This document shows, piece after piece, positions 4,397 through 5,320 of a DNA stretch of 5,320 nt. The stretch comes from SIG440 sp045578305. Lineage in GTDB: Bacteria; Bacillota; Clostridia; Monoglobales; Monoglobaceae. The stretch lies in assembly GCA_045578305.1 (NCBI GenBank), contig JAZNKA010000069.1, forward strand, positions 1 to 5,320, given 5' to 3'. Below the pieces are notes generated by a model. The model did not search any database and had not been told where the DNA came from. It saw nothing but the letters and a program-made list of their open reading frames with translations. The position numbers and the translations under genes were made by a program. Every line of letters starts with the position of its first letter. Position 1 is the first letter of the stretch.

Positions 4397-5320
4397 ATGA
4401 AAAACTACATTGCAATTGAAGGAATAGCCGCAAGAGAAATCCTGGATTCAAGAGGAAACCCCACCGTTGAGGTGGAAGTTTTTGCCGAGGGCGACTTTGT
4501 TGGCAGAGCGGCTGTGCCGTCAGGCGCATCGACCGGGGCGTTTGAAGCTGCGGAAAAGCGTGATGGTGACAAAAAACGGTATATGGGTCAGGGCGTTCTT
4601 GAGGCGGTGGAAAATGTCAACGGCGAAATCGCTGATGCTTTGCTTGGCCTTAATGTGCTTGACCAACCCTATATTGACAAGGTCCTTATTGACCTTGACG
4701 GCACGCATGACAAATCAAGGCTTGGTGCAAATGCTATTCTTGCAGTGTCACTTGCCTGCGCAAAGGCAGCGGCTTCGGCACTTGGGCAGAGCCTTTACAA
4801 TTATATAGGCGGGGTAAATGCCAAGACATTGCCTGTGCCGATGATGAATATTATAAACGGCGGCAAGCATGCGGACAATTCGGTTTCGTGTCAGGAATTT
4901 ATGATTATGCCGGTTGGTGCAACATCGTTTTCCGAGGCACTCAGGTGGTGCAGTGAGGTTTTTCATACCCTCAAAAAATTGCTTAAGGAAAAGGGGTATT
5001 CCACTGCTGTCGGCGATGAGGGAGGATTTGCTCCAAATCTTAAGGAAGACGAGGAGGCAGTGCAAATTATCATTGAGGCAATCAATCGTGCAGGATACAG
5101 GCCTTATGATGATTTCCGCATTGCACTTGACCCGGCTTCGACCGAAATGTACGAGGCCGCAAAAGAAAAAGGCGAGGCAGGAAAGTATTACTTCTGGAAA
5201 ACCGACAAAATGTTGACAGCAGAAGAAATGGTGGATTTTTGGGCGGACTGGGTTTCAAAGTATCCCATAATATCCATTGAAGACGGTATGGCAGAGGAAG
5301 ACTGGGAAGGCTGGGATATG
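4397..5320 (+). CDS. eno: Enolase (phosphopyruvate hydratase), N-terminal 308 codons; 3' end outside window
   Basis: Enolase interconverts 2-phosphoglycerate and phosphoenolpyruvate in glycolysis, and is a cytosolic magnesium enzyme. The ATG at 4397 follows GGGAGG (4386-4391) by 5 bases. The frame stays open to the window edge, giving 308 of an expected 415-435 residues. The N-terminal domain opens with AREILDSRGNPTVEVEV (12-28) and the mobile active-site loop SGASTG (42-47). Conserved residues fall at the same numbers as in the E. coli enzyme: H158 in GGKHADN, E167 in CQEFMIMP, the catalytic E208 in GDEGGFAPN, the magnesium ligand D245 in ALDPAST, and a second ligand E295 in SIEDG. The catalytic lysine and third magnesium ligand lie beyond the edge. 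Some spots are less usual: EKRDG where most have E(L/M)RDG (residue 54), and SVSC before QEF. The gene is intact as far as seen and is probably a single housekeeping transcript, divergent from the helical-protein gene. Confidence 0.98.
   Translation, partial: MKNYIAIEGIAAREILDSRGNPTVEVEVFAEGDFVGRAAVPSGASTGAFEAAEKRDGDKKRYMGQGVLEAVENVNGEIADALLGLNVLDQPYIDKVLIDLDGTHDKSRLGANAILAVSLACAKAAASALGQSLYNYIGGVNAKTLPVPMMNIINGGKHADNSVSCQEFMIMPVGATSFSEALRWCSEVFHTLKKLLKEKGYSTAVGDEGGFAPNLKEDEEAVQIIIEAINRAGYRPYDDFRIALDPASTEMYEAAKEKGEAGKYYFWKTDKMLTAEEMVDFWADWVSKYPIISIEDGMAEEDWEGWDM

Noticed and set aside
4290..4529. 79-residue minus-strand open frame spanning the eno start and intergenic region
   Set aside because: It covers the AT-rich promoter region and the 5' end of eno in antisense, and its end is Phe/Ile-rich sequence from A-tracts. 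There is no support for a gene.
4467..4808. 113-residue + strand open frame overlapping eno
   Set aside because: It is an alternative frame of the enolase gene. The eno frame shows every expected conserved residue, while this one is Arg/Leu-rich without motifs.

Overview
The window looks like chromosomal DNA of a low-to-moderate GC Gram-positive bacterium, most likely in the class Clostridia. Three things suggest this. The Shine-Dalgarno sequences are strong and AGGAGG-like. One promoter is a near-consensus sigma-A type. The proteins (Gram-positive type holin, RecD2/YrrC helicase, clostridial-looking enolase) fit that group. No genus can be named from the sequence alone.

Positions 1-1524 are the 3' end of a phage late operon, all on the + strand and very tightly packed. 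In order they hold the C-terminal end of a probable phage tail/minor structural protein (cut by the window edge), an 89-residue small phage protein, a four-helix holin of the phage_holin_4 (toxin secretion/phage lysis) family, and a zinc-dependent N-acetylmuramoyl-L-alanine amidase that serves as endolysin. Gaps between the genes are 11, 2 and 1 bases. The holin would open the membrane and the amidase would then cut peptidoglycan, releasing phage or tail-like particles. A hairpin terminator closes the operon.

Positions 1525-3851 form an independent unit. A promoter with a perfect TTGACA box starts at the terminator's outer edge and drives recD2, which encodes a full-length 730-residue SF1B DNA helicase with all expected motifs. 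A single hairpin at 3815-3851 is placed to stop transcription of recD2 from the left and of the convergent minus-strand gene from the right.

Positions 3850-5320 hold a divergent pair. The minus-strand gene encodes a 144-residue all-helical protein of unknown function, apparently built from two related helical hairpins. The + strand gene is the first 308 codons of enolase (eno), which runs off the right edge. They share an AT-rich intergenic region of 112 bases in which the candidate promoters of both genes overlap.

No tRNA, rRNA, CRISPR array, insertion sequence, integrase or attachment-site repeat is visible. I see no clear undescribed multi-gene system. The points most worth a second look are a near-perfect internal ribosome binding site inside the endolysin gene, the internally duplicated helical protein beside eno, and the abrupt join between a phage lysis module and a housekeeping helicase gene.
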